Assembly (NCBI RefSeq): GCF_026012395.1
Contig: NZ_BRZA01000003.1
Span: 265,703-329,702, forward strand
DNA: 64,000 nt
Source: Lysinibacillus piscis
Lineage (GTDB): Bacteria > Bacillota > Bacilli > Bacillales_A > Planococcaceae
Reading direction: 5' to 3'
Part shown: positions 9,524 through 19,199 of the stretch, in pieces
Layout of the letters: each line of letters opens with the position of its first letter
Position numbering within the stretch: the first letter of the stretch is position 1
Notes under the pieces: model-generated
Seen by the model: only the letters and a program-made list of their open reading frames with translations
Told to the model about the DNA's origin: nothing
The model's database searches: none
Position numbers and translations under genes: made by a program

Positions 9524-10705
9524 TTATATCGTTTTTAAATAAGCCCAAGCATATTGTGCATATAGCTCAGCTCCTGTGACTAAAGCATCCTCATCGATAT
9601 TGAATTTGCCATGATGATGTGCCCATTCAGTATCCTTTTCCGGATTACCACTACCGACAAGCGCGAAACAGCCAGGCGCTTCCTCTAGAAAGAAACTGAA
9701 ATCTTCGCCACCCATTGTGGGCTTTTCCGCATATAAAGCATCTTCACCAAAGGCTGCTATTGCCACTTGCTGTACAAGTTTCGCACTTACTTTTTCATTT
9801 ATTACTGCCTGTGTCCCACGCGTGTATTCTACTATGGCTGTAGCACCGTATATATTAGCTACACTTTCTGCATAATGTTGGAGCTGCTTTTCAATATAAT
9901 CCCTTGTTTCTGGATAGAAGCAACGTACAGTCCCTTCAATCACAGCATTTTCTGCAATCACATTGAATCGAGTGCCTACATCCATTTTACCAACAGTCAC
10001 AACTGCTGGGCTTTGTGTATCCACTGTTCGAGATACAATTGTTTGCACATTCATCACAAAAGATGAAGCAACGATAGCCGCATCAATGCAATCGTGTGGC
10101 ATTGCGCCATGACCACCTCTGCCCTTAAATGTTACTTTAAATAAATCGGCTGCAGCAAAGGAAGGCCCTGACTGACAGGCAATTTTATTTGTTGGCATTT
10201 GAGACCATATATGCATACCAAATACATTGTCAACACCCTGCATTGCGCCTTGCTTGACCATTTCCTTTGCCCCCTGCGCTACCTCCTCCGCAGGCTGAAA
10301 CAATAAACGAACATTACCTGTTAGCTCATCCTTTATCTCATTCAACGCTTTTGTAGCAATTAGTAGCATGGCTGTATGTGCATCATGACCACAAGCATGC
10401 ATTTTGCCCTCTTCTTTAGAAGTATAAGGTAAATCCTTATTCAACTCCTCTACTGATAAGGCATCCATATCTCCTCTTAAAGCCACTGTTTTCCCTGGTT
10501 TTCCACCTTTTATTTCAGCAATCACACCTGTTGGCTCTGTTTTTCGATATGGTATACCTAATTGTTCAAGATAGTCACAAATAAAAGCAGTTGTCTTTAC
10601 CTCCTCCCATGACAATTCAGGCTCACTATGAAGCTTTCTACGCAATTCTATTAATTCATTACTATATTGTTGTATTAATTCTTTTATTTTTGCAGAAATC
10701 ATCAT
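9524..10705 (-). CDS. M20 family amidohydrolase (N-acyl amino acid / hippurate hydrolase type)
   Basis: The 393-residue metallo-amidohydrolase has the M20D pattern: RGDMDAL (near 80), HACGHDAHTAM (near 102) with the metal ligands, QPAEEVAQGAKEM with the catalytic Glu, GMHIW, GGHGAMPH in the lid domain and TMGGEDFSFF at the end. Enzymes of this type remove acyl groups from N-acyl amino acids or cleave hippurate-like compounds. It is the last gene of a permease-AllC-M20 operon, so its substrate is probably an amino-acid derivative imported by the permease. Confidence 0.85.
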   Translation of the reverse strand: MMISAKIKELIQQYSNELIELRRKLHSEPELSWEEVKTTAFICDYLEQLGIPYRKTEPTGVIAEIKGGKPGKTVALRGDMDALSVEELNKDLPYTSKEEGKMHACGHDAHTAMLLIATKALNEIKDELTGNVRLLFQPAEEVAQGAKEMVKQGAMQGVDNVFGMHIWSQMPTNKIACQSGPSFAAADLFKVTFKGRGGHGAMPHDCIDAAIVASSFVMNVQTIVSRTVDTQSPAVVTVGKMDVGTRFNVIAENAVIEGTVRCFYPETRDYIEKQLQHYAESVANIYGATAIVEYTRGTQAVINEKVSAKLVQQVAIAAFGEDALYAEKPTMGGEDFSFFLEEAPGCFALVGSGNPEKDTEWAHHHGKFNIDEDALVTGAELYAQYAWAYLKTI

Positions 10706-10761
10706 TATTCAACTGTTCTCCAAGATGTAACAGTTTTCCTCCTTACTATTCTCCGTATTTA

Positions 10762-11991
10762 TCAATGACTCTCCGTTAATTTTTTTGCTGCTTCATAAAA
10801 AATATGGACAACATTCGCAATATGCGCAGAATCTGACCATTCCTCTGGGCAATGACTGAGTCCATCTTTACTCGGGATAAACAGCATAGCCGCAGCAGTA
10901 AAGTCAGAGAACACCATCGCATCATGACCTGCACCACTATTAATTGGACAGTATGGAATTTCTAATTCATTGCATGTATCTCTTAAAATAGTCACAATCT
11001 CTTGATTCATCGCTTTTGGCTGAATATATAAAGGCTGTTCAACCGATACATGAATACCGTCTTTATTAGATGCCATAGCTAAATTTTTAACCTTATCCAC
11101 CACATTCAGCACATGCTCTTCTTGCCCTGAGCGAATATCTACTGTAAATACAACTCTATCCGGTATAACATTGGCTCCGTTTGGAAACACATTGAGACGA
11201 CCAGTCGTAATAACTGTTCCAGCTCCTTCATCGATAGCAAGCTGTGGTAATTGTGCCACAATGCTAGCGGCAGCTACTAAAGCATCCGTACGACGATCCA
11301 TCGGTGTTGTACCAGCATGTCCAGCTTGCCCGCAGACTGTAATATCCAATTGTGTCAAACCGACAATCGCCTCTACTACGCCAATTGGTATATTTTTCTC
11401 TTCAAGAATCGGCCCTTGTTCAATATGCATCTCCAAAAATGCCTTGATTGTTTTAGGATCTCTTTGCTTCGGTAAAGTTGTATCAAGCCCAATTTTAGTC
11501 ATAGCCTCCGCTACAGAGATACCATCCTTATCCTTTATATTTTGAAAATCTTCCTCACTAAGTGTACCTAACATTCCTCTCGAGCCCATTAAGCCACCAC
11601 CAAACCGCGCTCCTTCTTCCTCTACAAGCGCAATAACCTCCAAAGGATATTTTGGTGTTACTTGATTTTCTGAAAAAAGACGGGCCACTTCTAATGCTAC
11701 AACAACACCAGCTGGACCATCATAAGACCCACCATTTGGTACAGAGTCGAAATGTGAGCCAATCAACACACTCGGTGCATCTTTTAATGTGCCCTCAAGC
11801 TTACCAAAAATATTACCAAGCCCATCTTCTCGAATCTGTAGGCCATATTCTTGCATCTTCTCTTTGATATAATTTCTTGCCTGTAAATCCTCTTGACTAT
11901 AAGTAAGACGGGTAGTGCCCTTACCAGGTGTAGCTGTAAATTGACTTAATGTATCAATATGCCTTTCAATACTTTTCTGAACACGATTCAT
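10762..11991 (-). CDS. Zn-dependent hydrolase of the AllC/N-carbamoyl-L-amino-acid hydrolase group
   Basis: The 409-residue enzyme has the metal-binding residues of the group: GSHFDSVPNGGSYDGPAG (His and bridging Asp), VEEEGARFG (Glu), EMHIEQGPILE (His), SGAGHDAM and GLSHCPEEW (last His). Relatives are allantoate amidohydrolase, ureidoglycolate hydrolase and L-N-carbamoylase. No other purine-degradation gene is nearby, so N-carbamoyl amino acid hydrolysis is at least as likely. It lies 16 bases downstream of the permease gene. Confidence 0.82.
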   Translation of the reverse strand: MNRVQKSIERHIDTLSQFTATPGKGTTRLTYSQEDLQARNYIKEKMQEYGLQIREDGLGNIFGKLEGTLKDAPSVLIGSHFDSVPNGGSYDGPAGVVVALEVARLFSENQVTPKYPLEVIALVEEEGARFGGGLMGSRGMLGTLSEEDFQNIKDKDGISVAEAMTKIGLDTTLPKQRDPKTIKAFLEMHIEQGPILEEKNIPIGVVEAIVGLTQLDITVCGQAGHAGTTPMDRRTDALVAAASIVAQLPQLAIDEGAGTVITTGRLNVFPNGANVIPDRVVFTVDIRSGQEEHVLNVVDKVKNLAMASNKDGIHVSVEQPLYIQPKAMNQEIVTILRDTCNELEIPYCPINSGAGHDAMVFSDFTAAAMLFIPSKDGLSHCPEEWSDSAHIANVVHIFYEAAKKLTESH

Positions 11992-12007
11992 CCTGTAGAC
12001 TCCCTCC

Positions 12008-13198
12008 CTATAATAATTTCACAAATATACCTGCTAATATTACAGAAACAATTGTTACGGTAATAAATCCTCCAACAAGCATAGGTGGTAGCATATGACT
12101 AGTTAACATTTCTCTTTCCTTTTCATCCGCTGTCAACGATTTAATGACCTCATTGGTAATAATATAATCGGCAGGGAATCCATATAAAGCCGTTAACGAG
12201 ATGGAGAAAGCCATTGGTGTACTTACCTTTAAGAACTTACCCGCAATAAATGAGAAGATATACATCCCAATAACCCCTAACACAATTGTTCCAACAAGCG
12301 GATAAATAATTTCTAGCATCATGCTTGGTGTAGCTTTTTTTAAGCCATCAAAAATAAAGAGCATTAAACCAAGTATTGCAAAGCCAAAGCCATTTGCTTT
12401 TTGTAAAACTTGCTTTTCCAAAAATCCGGCACTTGAAGCAATAACCCCAAATAATAAGCAAAGTACAAATGCGTTAACAGATACGATTGGCTCTAGCAAT
12501 GTTGAAACAAGATACGCTAAATAGGCAACCAAGGCCAATCTGAAAAATTTAAAGAAATCTGTATTGTATTTCTCTGGCATATTTTTAAATAATTTTAATT
12601 CTGTCTTTTCTGCAACAACTGTATTACTTTGTGTAGTTTCTTTTACTGTTAATTCCCCATTGCGGTATTTTGCTAGAAGTCTCTTTCCTTCTTTTTTCAG
12701 CATAATGGATGTAATAGGATAACCCGCAAACCCTTGCATTACATAAATAACAATCGCAAATACGGATAATGAAACAAGTCCAGCCTCTTTTGCTCCCTCA
12801 GCCATAATTAATGAGGATACAACACCACCCACTAAAGGCGGAATAGCCACAATCATCGTTTTATATCCAAATAATAATGTTCCGACAGTAAACAAGATTG
12901 CAATAATCCCCAAAATACCTGAAATAGCAATTAAAATAGTTTTCCACTGATTTTTTAATTCCTGAATCGACAACAATGTTCCCATATTCGTAATTAATAA
13001 ATACATCAACATTACTGCTACGGTTGATGGAACTCCTGCTATTGCAACTATATCTTGTGGGAAAAATGTCCAATATCCTAGTAAAAACAATACAGCACAA
13101 ATAAAGATAGAAGGTATCCATGCTTTTGTTCGAACAGCAACTAGATCCCCAATAAATAAAATACCTATTAAAATAACTAATGCTAACATTTGGGACAT
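12008..13198 (-). CDS. Polytopic membrane transporter, family not recognised
   Basis: The 396-residue protein has about ten or eleven hydrophobic helices and a charged loop around residues 185-215. Glycine-rich stretches such as IPPLVGGVVSSLIMAEGAKE recall secondary carriers with re-entrant loops. I cannot name the family. It is the first gene of an operon with two amino-acid-derivative hydrolases, so import of their substrate is a reasonable guess. A good promoter precedes it. Confidence 0.65.
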   Translation of the reverse strand: MSQMLALVILIGILFIGDLVAVRTKAWIPSIFICAVLFLLGYWTFFPQDIVAIAGVPSTVAVMLMYLLITNMGTLLSIQELKNQWKTILIAISGILGIIAILFTVGTLLFGYKTMIVAIPPLVGGVVSSLIMAEGAKEAGLVSLSVFAIVIYVMQGFAGYPITSIMLKKEGKRLLAKYRNGELTVKETTQSNTVVAEKTELKLFKNMPEKYNTDFFKFFRLALVAYLAYLVSTLLEPIVSVNAFVLCLLFGVIASSAGFLEKQVLQKANGFGFAILGLMLFIFDGLKKATPSMMLEIIYPLVGTIVLGVIGMYIFSFIAGKFLKVSTPMAFSISLTALYGFPADYIITNEVIKSLTADEKEREMLTSHMLPPMLVGGFITVTIVSVILAGIFVKLL

Positions 13199-13240
13199 AA
13201 TAAATTATCCCTCGCTTTCTAGTAAATTTTTATTTTACAA

Positions 13241-13269
13241 ATAATAATATAATAACTTTTTTGTGTCAA
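13241..13269 (-). promoter_or_regulatory. Sigma-A promoter of the permease-amidohydrolase operon
   Basis: On the minus strand, TTGACA (13269-13264) and TATTAT (13246-13241) are separated by 17 bases and lie about 45 bases upstream of the permease start codon. Apart from this promoter and the terminator at 13471, I see nothing in 13199-13511. Confidence 0.7.
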
Positions 13270-13470
13270 TTCTAATTATTCTGCAAACTCAAAATATACT
13301 AAGTTATCAATCAACAACAAGCTCTATTTATTCCACTTAAACAATTGCTAAATTTACAATTGATTGCACTTACATCACAAAACCAACTACTCAAATAAGT
13401 ATTGTTTTAATTATATTACAGTGGGTATTCATTTAAAAACACAACTCTATTTTATTATTTAAATATAATA

Positions 13471-13510
13471 AAAGATGCATAGAATCACACATTTGATTCC
13501 ATGCATCTTC
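13471..13510 (-). terminator. Intrinsic terminator after the P1 peptidase gene
   Basis: AAGATGCAT, then imperfect pairing through AATCA, then ATGCATCTT forms a long stem immediately after the P1 peptidase stop codon, followed by a T/A-rich tract on the minus strand. Confidence 0.75.
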
Positions 13511-13511
13511 T

Positions 13512-14567
13512 TCAAAACTCAAATGAATAGGCTTCTACCATATGCCCATCTCGACCAACTGTTGTCTGTGCCTGAGAAAGCGAATTGATAATAGCCTCCT
13601 CTGTTGCTTCAGCAGCGGCTACAAATAACTGATTCATCATCGGATGTTCCTCTCGTAGCTGTGTTCTTGTTTCAACAAGCTCTTCTGTTGAATGAGGGAT
13701 ATCATGAGCAGTTGTAAAACCAATAACGATATCACCGCTACCATGTGAAAAATGACTGCCTGTCCTTCCTAGACCAATACCACAGCGTTTAATCACCCTT
13801 GTCAACTGACGGCTACTGAGTGGTGCATCTGTAGCTAACACAATGATAATAGAGCCATCTGTTGGAGATTGTGTTGATGCACTCTGAGGATTTGTCACGC
13901 TGTAATGTTCAGCTAAAAATTCATTACTTCGTCCAAAATTACTCAGCACCATACATCCTACTGTATAGCTAGTATCCACTTGCTCAACCTGTACAATGCG
14001 TGAAGACGCCCCGATGCCACCTTTATAGCCAAAGCACATCATGCCCTTGCCCGCACCAACCGCTCCTTCCTCCGCCTGCTTATTTGTTGCCTTACGAATA
14101 GCCTCTATAGCATGTTCACTTGTCACTGGACACGCTCGAATCGAATTTAAATAACTATCATTACATTCGCCCACCACAATATTGATTGTACCCGTTGTTA
14201 AACCAATATCTGGATTCATTTCAAGCATATACTGCAAAGTGCCCTGTGTGACAGCAGGTACTCCAAATGTATTGGTTAACATAATCGGTGACTCAAGCAC
14301 GCCAAGCTCATTCATCTGAACAAGCCCTGTTGTTTTACCAAAACCATTCAATACATAGCTCCCTGCTTTCACCTTATGCTGAAACAAATTACCTCCGTGT
14401 GGTAAAATTGCCGTCACACCTGTACATGCATAAGCTCCTTCATTATTTAATGGTTCATCTAACGTGACATGTCCTACCCGTACTCCTGCCACATCGGTAA
14501 TACAATTTTTCTGCCCAACTGGTAATGTCCCAATCTTAATCCCTATTCCTCTCACTTTCCCCTGCAT
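13512..14567 (-). CDS. P1 family (DmpA/BapA-type) aminopeptidase
   Basis: The 351-residue N-terminal-nucleophile peptidase has the DmpA-family features NCITDVAGVRVGHVT near the start, GAGKGMMCFGYKGGIGASSR in the middle, and DGSIIIVLATDAPLS. The Gly-Ser in the last is the expected autoproteolysis site, giving alpha and beta chains with Ser as the new N-terminal nucleophile. Family members act on N-terminal D- or beta-amino acids. It has its own terminator and lies near a permease and two amidohydrolases for related substrates. Confidence 0.83.
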   Translation of the reverse strand: MQGKVRGIGIKIGTLPVGQKNCITDVAGVRVGHVTLDEPLNNEGAYACTGVTAILPHGGNLFQHKVKAGSYVLNGFGKTTGLVQMNELGVLESPIMLTNTFGVPAVTQGTLQYMLEMNPDIGLTTGTINIVVGECNDSYLNSIRACPVTSEHAIEAIRKATNKQAEEGAVGAGKGMMCFGYKGGIGASSRIVQVEQVDTSYTVGCMVLSNFGRSNEFLAEHYSVTNPQSASTQSPTDGSIIIVLATDAPLSSRQLTRVIKRCGIGLGRTGSHFSHGSGDIVIGFTTAHDIPHSTEELVETRTQLREEHPMMNQLFVAAAEATEEAIINSLSQAQTTVGRDGHMVEAYSFEF

Positions 14568-14595
14568 ATGACATCTCCTCGTAAAAATATTAAAA

Positions 14596-14651
14596 ATGCT
14601 CCCCTTTAGGTAGGCAGTTTCAACATAAAATCTGCTTATCTAATGGGGAGC
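14596..14651 (-). terminator. Intrinsic terminator after the dps gene
   Basis: GCTCCCC...GGGGAGC is a long, imperfect stem with internal TAGGTAGGCAG/CTGCTTATCTA pairing. On the minus strand a T-rich tract follows. It lies 14 bases after the Dps stop codon. Confidence 0.7.
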
Positions 14652-14665
14652 CACATACTCTTAGA

Positions 14666-15103
14666 TTATCCTAAGAAAGCATTTAACATCCAAACATGTT
14701 TTTCAAGCTCTGTATGAATACCTAATAGAAGGTCAGATGTCATTTCATCATTTGCTTCTTGTGCAATAGTCATACCTTTTGTTAAATCTTCTAATACTAT
14801 TTCAAAATCGGCTTTAATTGTTGCTACCATTTGTCTCGAATCTTCTTCATATGTGCCTTCTTCAATTGTCGAAAGCGCTAAATATTCTTTCATCGTTGCT
14901 ACCGGTTTGCCCTGAATCGCTAAAATGCGTTCTGCAATATCATCAAAATGGACTGCTGCTTCTGTATAAAGTTCTTCAAATTTTGTGTGTAATGTGAAGA
15001 AATCGCTCCCTTTCACATACCAGTGATAATTGTGTAATTTGACATATAAAATACCCCAATCAGCAACCTGTTTGTTTAATACATCAATAACTTGTTGATT
15101 CAT
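14666..15103 (-). CDS. dps: Dps-family DNA-protection/iron-storage protein
   Basis: The 145-residue ferritin-like protein has the Dps ferroxidase ligands in [17 protein letters not shown] and [15 protein letters not shown]. Dps oxidises ferrous iron with hydrogen peroxide and forms dodecamers. A sequence around 15166-15180 (GAATAATGATTTTGC) partly resembles a PerR box (about 9 of 14 positions), so peroxide control is possible but weakly supported. Confidence 0.88.
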   Translation of the reverse strand: MNQQVIDVLNKQVADWGILYVKLHNYHWYVKGSDFFTLHTKFEELYTEAAVHFDDIAERILAIQGKPVATMKEYLALSTIEEGTYEEDSRQMVATIKADFEIVLEDLTKGMTIAQEANDEMTSDLLLGIHTELEKHVWMLNAFLG

Positions 15104-15244
15104 ACGACAACACTCCTTTTATTCAACTCCCTCATATTATTCCATATTTCGGAATGCGAAAGCAAGAATAATGATTTTGCTATATCACTGTTAACATATA
15201 AATGAAATCATTCACACCTTTATTTTCCTTAGTGTAAATATCCT

Positions 15245-16270
15245 TTAGTCAAATGTAGTTAATTCCCTCACAATCGACTTTACAAAGTCTTGCTCAAACG
15301 TAATATAGTATTTACCTTCCGTATCACTTAATACCTCTATATCTGGTATCATTCCAGCTCTTAAAGATACCAACTTCGTAGAATGGATTTCTAGGTAATT
15401 TTTCAATAAATTGTCCAGTGATGTATTCGTTTCTAGTTGAGTGAACAACTCTTTTAATTGTGTTGATGGAATGTCACTCTTTGCTTTACTCATAACAGCA
15501 TTCAATAGCTTTAATAGATTTTCTTCATCGAATACATCACTTCCATTTCCCTCTGAAGCAGCCATCATTAGTGCCACGACTCCTTCCCCATTCAAACCTT
15601 GCAATCCTTTTTCAAGATCAAACGCTACTTTAGTGATCGCCCTTACTCGAATATCCTCTGATAATTCATAATCTATACCATCCACAGTATCCACTAACGT
15701 TGAAATCGTTTCCAAATCAATAACGGCATAATAATCGATTGGTAAATTGACCAATTTCGATACCGTTGCTTTTACATTTTCAGCACCACCAAAACGATAA
15801 GCAAATAACAATTTATCGTACAAAGTAGTCCCATCACTGTTATTTGCTATTGGTGCATATGTATTATATGGGAGCGATACCACCTTCAGCATTTTTTTAT
15901 TTTTACTATAAGTAAGTAAAAGATTAAGATATATCCGATTATCCATCTCTTTCGATTTCACCGTAATCAAAGTCGTTAAAATTTCTGGTTCCTCTACTAC
16001 TGGCTCTCCTACAATACCTGTGTTAGCTTCTTTATTAAAATTGCTGTGAAGAATGGATGGCATAAACAAAAATATACATAGACCCACCACTATTAACGAA
16101 ACAGTGAATGGAGCGAATTTTTTGGAAAGAGTTGTAAGAGATTTTTTGGGTGCAGTATGTGTCTCCAGTTGATGAAGCTGCTCAAATACTGCATGACGAT
16201 CTTCTTTCGTAAACTGCAAGTCTTGTTCTGACATAGTAAAAAGTTTGTCTTTCAATCGTCTATCTTCCAT
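15245..16270 (-). CDS. LCP (LytR-CpsA-Psr)-like membrane protein acting as ECF sigma partner
   Basis: The 341-residue protein has a ~65-residue cytoplasmic N-terminus, one membrane helix (about 71-90: SLIVVGLCIFLFM), and an extracellular part with an LCP-like pattern (KMLKVVSLPYNTYAPI, then YYAVIDLETISTLVDTVDGI). The usual LCP arginine cluster is not obvious, so enzymatic activity is doubtful. Its start overlaps the end of the sigma factor gene by 11 bases. That arrangement and the topology suggest an anti-sigma role; this is inference. Confidence 0.7.
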   Translation of the reverse strand: MEDRRLKDKLFTMSEQDLQFTKEDRHAVFEQLHQLETHTAPKKSLTTLSKKFAPFTVSLIVVGLCIFLFMPSILHSNFNKEANTGIVGEPVVEEPEILTTLITVKSKEMDNRIYLNLLLTYSKNKKMLKVVSLPYNTYAPIANNSDGTTLYDKLLFAYRFGGAENVKATVSKLVNLPIDYYAVIDLETISTLVDTVDGIDYELSEDIRVRAITKVAFDLEKGLQGLNGEGVVALMMAASEGNGSDVFDEENLLKLLNAVMSKAKSDIPSTQLKELFTQLETNTSLDNLLKNYLEIHSTKLVSLRAGMIPDIEVLSDTEGKYYITFEQDFVKSIVRELTTFD

Positions 16271-16787
16271 GAAGTTCTGCCTCCTCTATCATTGACCCTA
16301 GCCTTTGTTTGGCTCTTCTTAATCTAGTTTTTACTGTATTAACTGGAATATCTAATACTTTAGCCATTTCTTCGATATTTAACGATTCATAGTAATATAG
16401 ATAAACCACTTCCCGATACACTTTTGGTAGAGCAAAAATCGTATCTTTTATTTCCTTATTATCGTATTTATCAATAACTGTTTTTTCTGTTGATGGTAAT
16501 AGTGACTTTGCGGTTTCATTTATAAGGCTCTTTACCTGCACCATTTTATAATGCCAGCTTTTTAAATAATCTTTACATTCGTTAATCGTTATACGATAAA
16601 GCCATGTTTTTATTTGTGCATCAAATCGAAAGAAATCAAGGTTTTTATAGCATTTGATAAACGTATTTTGAACCATATCCTTCGCAATCTCCGTATCTTT
16701 CACATAGGAAAATGCCAATCGTACCAATTCATTACCATGTTCAATCATTATTTTTTCTAATAGAAAATCTTTTTCTTCTTTTTCCAA
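16260..16787 (-). CDS. ECF-type RNA polymerase sigma factor
   Basis: The product has about 175 residues with both ECF regions: sigma-70 region 2 (ELVRLAFSYVKDTEIAKD, then FDAQIKTWLYRITINECKDYLK) and region 4 (YLYYYESLNIEEMAKVLDIP, then TVKTRLRRAKQRLG). I choose the TTG start at 16787 because GGGAGGG lies seven bases upstream; an upstream in-frame TTG at 16847 lacks such a site. It is cotranscribed with the LCP-like membrane protein. No SigW-like autoregulatory promoter was found upstream. Confidence 0.85.
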   Translation of the reverse strand: MEKEEKDFLLEKIMIEHGNELVRLAFSYVKDTEIAKDMVQNTFIKCYKNLDFFRFDAQIKTWLYRITINECKDYLKSWHYKMVQVKSLINETAKSLLPSTEKTVIDKYDNKEIKDTIFALPKVYREVVYLYYYESLNIEEMAKVLDIPVNTVKTRLRRAKQRLGSMIEEAELHGR

Positions 16788-17035
16788 TCTACTACCCTCC
16801 CTTTCAAATTTTGCTATTAGACGATTGCCAAATTCTAATCGGTTCAATTTTTTTAAATATTTATAACGAAAATAGAAGGCCTATATCTTAGATAACTTCT
16901 ATATTCAAGAAATTTTTAGTGTAGCCAAGCTTTTTTGTATATGTTACTTACTCTATAACTGTCACAAAATTGTCACTTACGAAGAGTTTATCAAATTTAT
17001 ATACTAGCTCTAGTAACAGAAAGGAGTGTTGACAT

Positions 17036-17524
17036 ATGCCAACTACTAGAAAAGAAAGCCTGTATTTTGGTTTAATCATGTGCTTTGGAATGGTGCTTTT
17101 TATGACCCTTTATAACTTTTATCTTAACGATACATTCGGGCAAATTTCTTTCCTTGGAGGGATAGCTGATTTTGTTATAGGATTTATAGTGGCAATTATT
17201 CTTGATTTGTATCTAGTTGGACCTCTAGCTAAAAAAATTGCTTATAGATTAACATCAAATACAGCAAATGTATTATTGAAAGTTCTAACTATATCCACAT
17301 GTATGGTTATTGGAATGGCTTTTTGTATGTCCATTTATGGCTTGATAATGAACTACGCTCACAATGGTTTTTCTTCTACCTCGATTATCAAAGATTTTCT
17401 CTCTGTGTTTGGTCGAAATTTTATTGTAGCATTGCTGTTGCAAATCATTATTATGGGACCAATCGTACGTTTTATATTCACGAAGTATATAAAGGTGGCT
17501 CCAACTGACTTAGTTAAAAATTAA
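17036..17524 (+). CDS. DUF2798 membrane protein
   Basis: The 162-residue protein has four hydrophobic helices arranged as two similar halves, each with an N/G-rich helix pair (LYFGLIMCFGMVLFMTLYN and LLKVLTISTCMVIGMAFCM). This matches the duplicated DUF2798 architecture. The function is unknown. An AAAGGAG ribosome site precedes the ATG, and a terminator follows. The direct repeat TGTCAC-N5-TGTCAC upstream (about 16958-16974) is a possible regulator site. Confidence 0.75.
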   Translation: MPTTRKESLYFGLIMCFGMVLFMTLYNFYLNDTFGQISFLGGIADFVIGFIVAIILDLYLVGPLAKKIAYRLTSNTANVLLKVLTISTCMVIGMAFCMSIYGLIMNYAHNGFSSTSIIKDFLSVFGRNFIVALLLQIIIMGPIVRFIFTKYIKVAPTDLVKN

Positions 17525-17541
17525 GACTGACTAACCAACCA

Positions 17542-17578
17542 AAAATCACCTCGAAAAATAGCTTCAGAGGTGATTTTA
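17542..17578. terminator. Intrinsic terminator between convergent genes
   Basis: AAAATCACCTC pairs with GAGGTGATTTT across a 14-base loop, between the DUF2798 gene and the convergent oxidoreductase gene. Confidence 0.8.
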
Positions 17579-17610
17579 GTCATTTTTATAATAGTGAGGG
17601 AAATAGTCAT

Positions 17611-18600
17611 TTACAGTTTAACAAGTGTTCTTCCACGTCCTTTTCCTTCTAAAGTAGTAGCTAATACTTCTGGTAGCTCTGTTAATGAAATTTCATTAAC
17701 CAACTCTTCATTTAATATTGTCGGCTTCAAATCATCTCCGAGACGATTCCAAACCTTTAATCGCGTAGGCATTGGACATTCAACCGAGTCAACCCCAAGC
17801 CAATTGATTCCTCTCACAATAAATGGATATACACTTGTAGCAACATCTATCCCACCTGTTAACCCACTAGTAGCTACAGAACCCCCATATTTCAAGGTGC
17901 TTAATATATACTGTAGTGTCTTTCCTCCAACTGAATCGATAGCACCAGCCCATTTTTCTTCACGCATTTGTATTTGATCTGTATCGATGATGTCGTTACG
18001 GTGCAAAATTTGCTTTGCTCCTATCTTTTTTAAATAGTCCTCTTCATTTGTTTTACCTGTACTAGCTACAACTTCATAGCCTCTTTTAGCTAAAATATTG
18101 ACAGCAATACTACCCACGCCACCTGTAGCACCTGATACTAAAACTAATCCTTGGCTTGGATCTAATCCATTGTCTTCAAGCCTTTGAACAGATAATGCTG
18201 CGGTAAAACCAGCCGTTCCAAGAATCATAGCCTCTCTTAAAGATAAGCCTTTTGGAAGAGGTACAACCCACTTGGCAGGGACACGAGCTATTTCACTATA
18301 TCCACCGAAATGTCCTGTTCCTAATGCATAGCTAGTCACAATGACCTCATCCCCTACTTTAAAGCGTTCATCCACCGAATCTATAATCGTTCCCGCTAAA
18401 TCAATTCCTGGTACTAAAGGGTAGGATGTTACTCCCCAATTTCGCATAGTTACAAAACCATCTTTATAATTCACACTAGAATATGAAACACGAATCGTCA
18501 CTTCTCCATCAGGTAAATCATCCATGCTTAATTGTCTCACTTCTAACTGAGTTTGATCATTCACTTTATCTAATACCAATGCTTGAAAAGTATTCATCAC
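17611..18600 (-). CDS. NADPH quinone oxidoreductase / acrylyl-CoA reductase-like (YhdH/YhfP type)
   Basis: The 329-residue zinc-independent medium-chain reductase has the GroES-like half at the N-terminus (VSYSSVNYKDG, VPGIDLAGTI) and the Rossmann half with VSGATGGVGSIAVNILAKRGY near residue 150. Family members reduce activated double bonds using NADPH. It is divergent from an HxlR-type regulator 165 bases away, a common arrangement in which the regulator controls the reductase in response to electrophiles. Confidence 0.85.
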   Translation of the reverse strand: MMNTFQALVLDKVNDQTQLEVRQLSMDDLPDGEVTIRVSYSSVNYKDGFVTMRNWGVTSYPLVPGIDLAGTIIDSVDERFKVGDEVIVTSYALGTGHFGGYSEIARVPAKWVVPLPKGLSLREAMILGTAGFTAALSVQRLEDNGLDPSQGLVLVSGATGGVGSIAVNILAKRGYEVVASTGKTNEEDYLKKIGAKQILHRNDIIDTDQIQMREEKWAGAIDSVGGKTLQYILSTLKYGGSVATSGLTGGIDVATSVYPFIVRGINWLGVDSVECPMPTRLKVWNRLGDDLKPTILNEELVNEISLTELPEVLATTLEGKGRGRTLVKL

Positions 18601-18764
18601 TTAAATCATATCCTTTCATTTGTTTTCATGGTGAAAATGACTTTAAAGTCAAATTAATGGTACATTATATAATAAACATATAATAGTACGCACATTTTTG
18701 TTATGTAGGATACCTTTTGTTGCATAGTATAAAATTTGATACCTGAAATGAATGGAGTGGTACT

Positions 18765-19136
18765 ATGAAAGACTTACAAAATAATAACAATCCTGCTGCT
18801 ACCTTTGCTTGCCCAGTCGCCGTTACAGTAGATGTCATAGGAGGAAAGTGGAAAGGCGTTATTTTATATCACTTAATTTCTGGTCCAAAGCGCTTTAACG
18901 AACTAAAACGAATTATTGCTGATATTACGCAGCGTATGTTAACGCTACAGCTTCGAGAACTAGAGCGAGATGGTATTGTGCACCGTGAGATATATCAGCA
19001 AATTCCTCCTAAGGTAGAATATTCACTTACGAATTTTGGCGAAACATTAAAGCCCATTATCTGCCTTATGAAAGATTGGGGCATAGAGCACGAACACGAA
19101 ATTTTAATGAAACGAAAGCCTCAAAATAATGAATAG
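18765..19136 (+). CDS. HxlR-family winged-helix transcriptional regulator
   Basis: The 123-residue protein has the HxlR signature: an N-terminal Cys in [48 protein letters not shown] as the winged helix, and [15 protein letters not shown] single conserved Cys near the N-terminus suggests sensing of electrophiles or oxidants, as in HypR/YodB. It is divergent from the reductase gene; the shared intergenic region (18601-18764) probably holds the operator. Confidence 0.85.
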   Translation: MKDLQNNNNPAATFACPVAVTVDVIGGKWKGVILYHLISGPKRFNELKRIIADITQRMLTLQLRELERDGIVHREIYQQIPPKVEYSLTNFGETLKPIICLMKDWGIEHEHEILMKRKPQNNE

Positions 19137-19140
19137 ACAA

Positions 19141-19178
19141 ACACAGCCACTTTTCTAAATGTGAAAAGTGGCTGTGTT
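19141..19178. terminator. Bidirectional intrinsic terminator
   Basis: ACACAGCCACTTTT pairs with AAAAGTGGCTGTGT across a nine-base loop, between the convergent HxlR and phosphoesterase genes. Confidence 0.8.
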
Positions 19179-19199
19179 AGCTTAATAAAAGCCAAGTTT

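Noticed and set aside
17560..17977. Plus-strand open frame opposite the oxidoreductase gene
   Set aside because: It is a shadow of the well-supported YhdH-like gene on the other strand.
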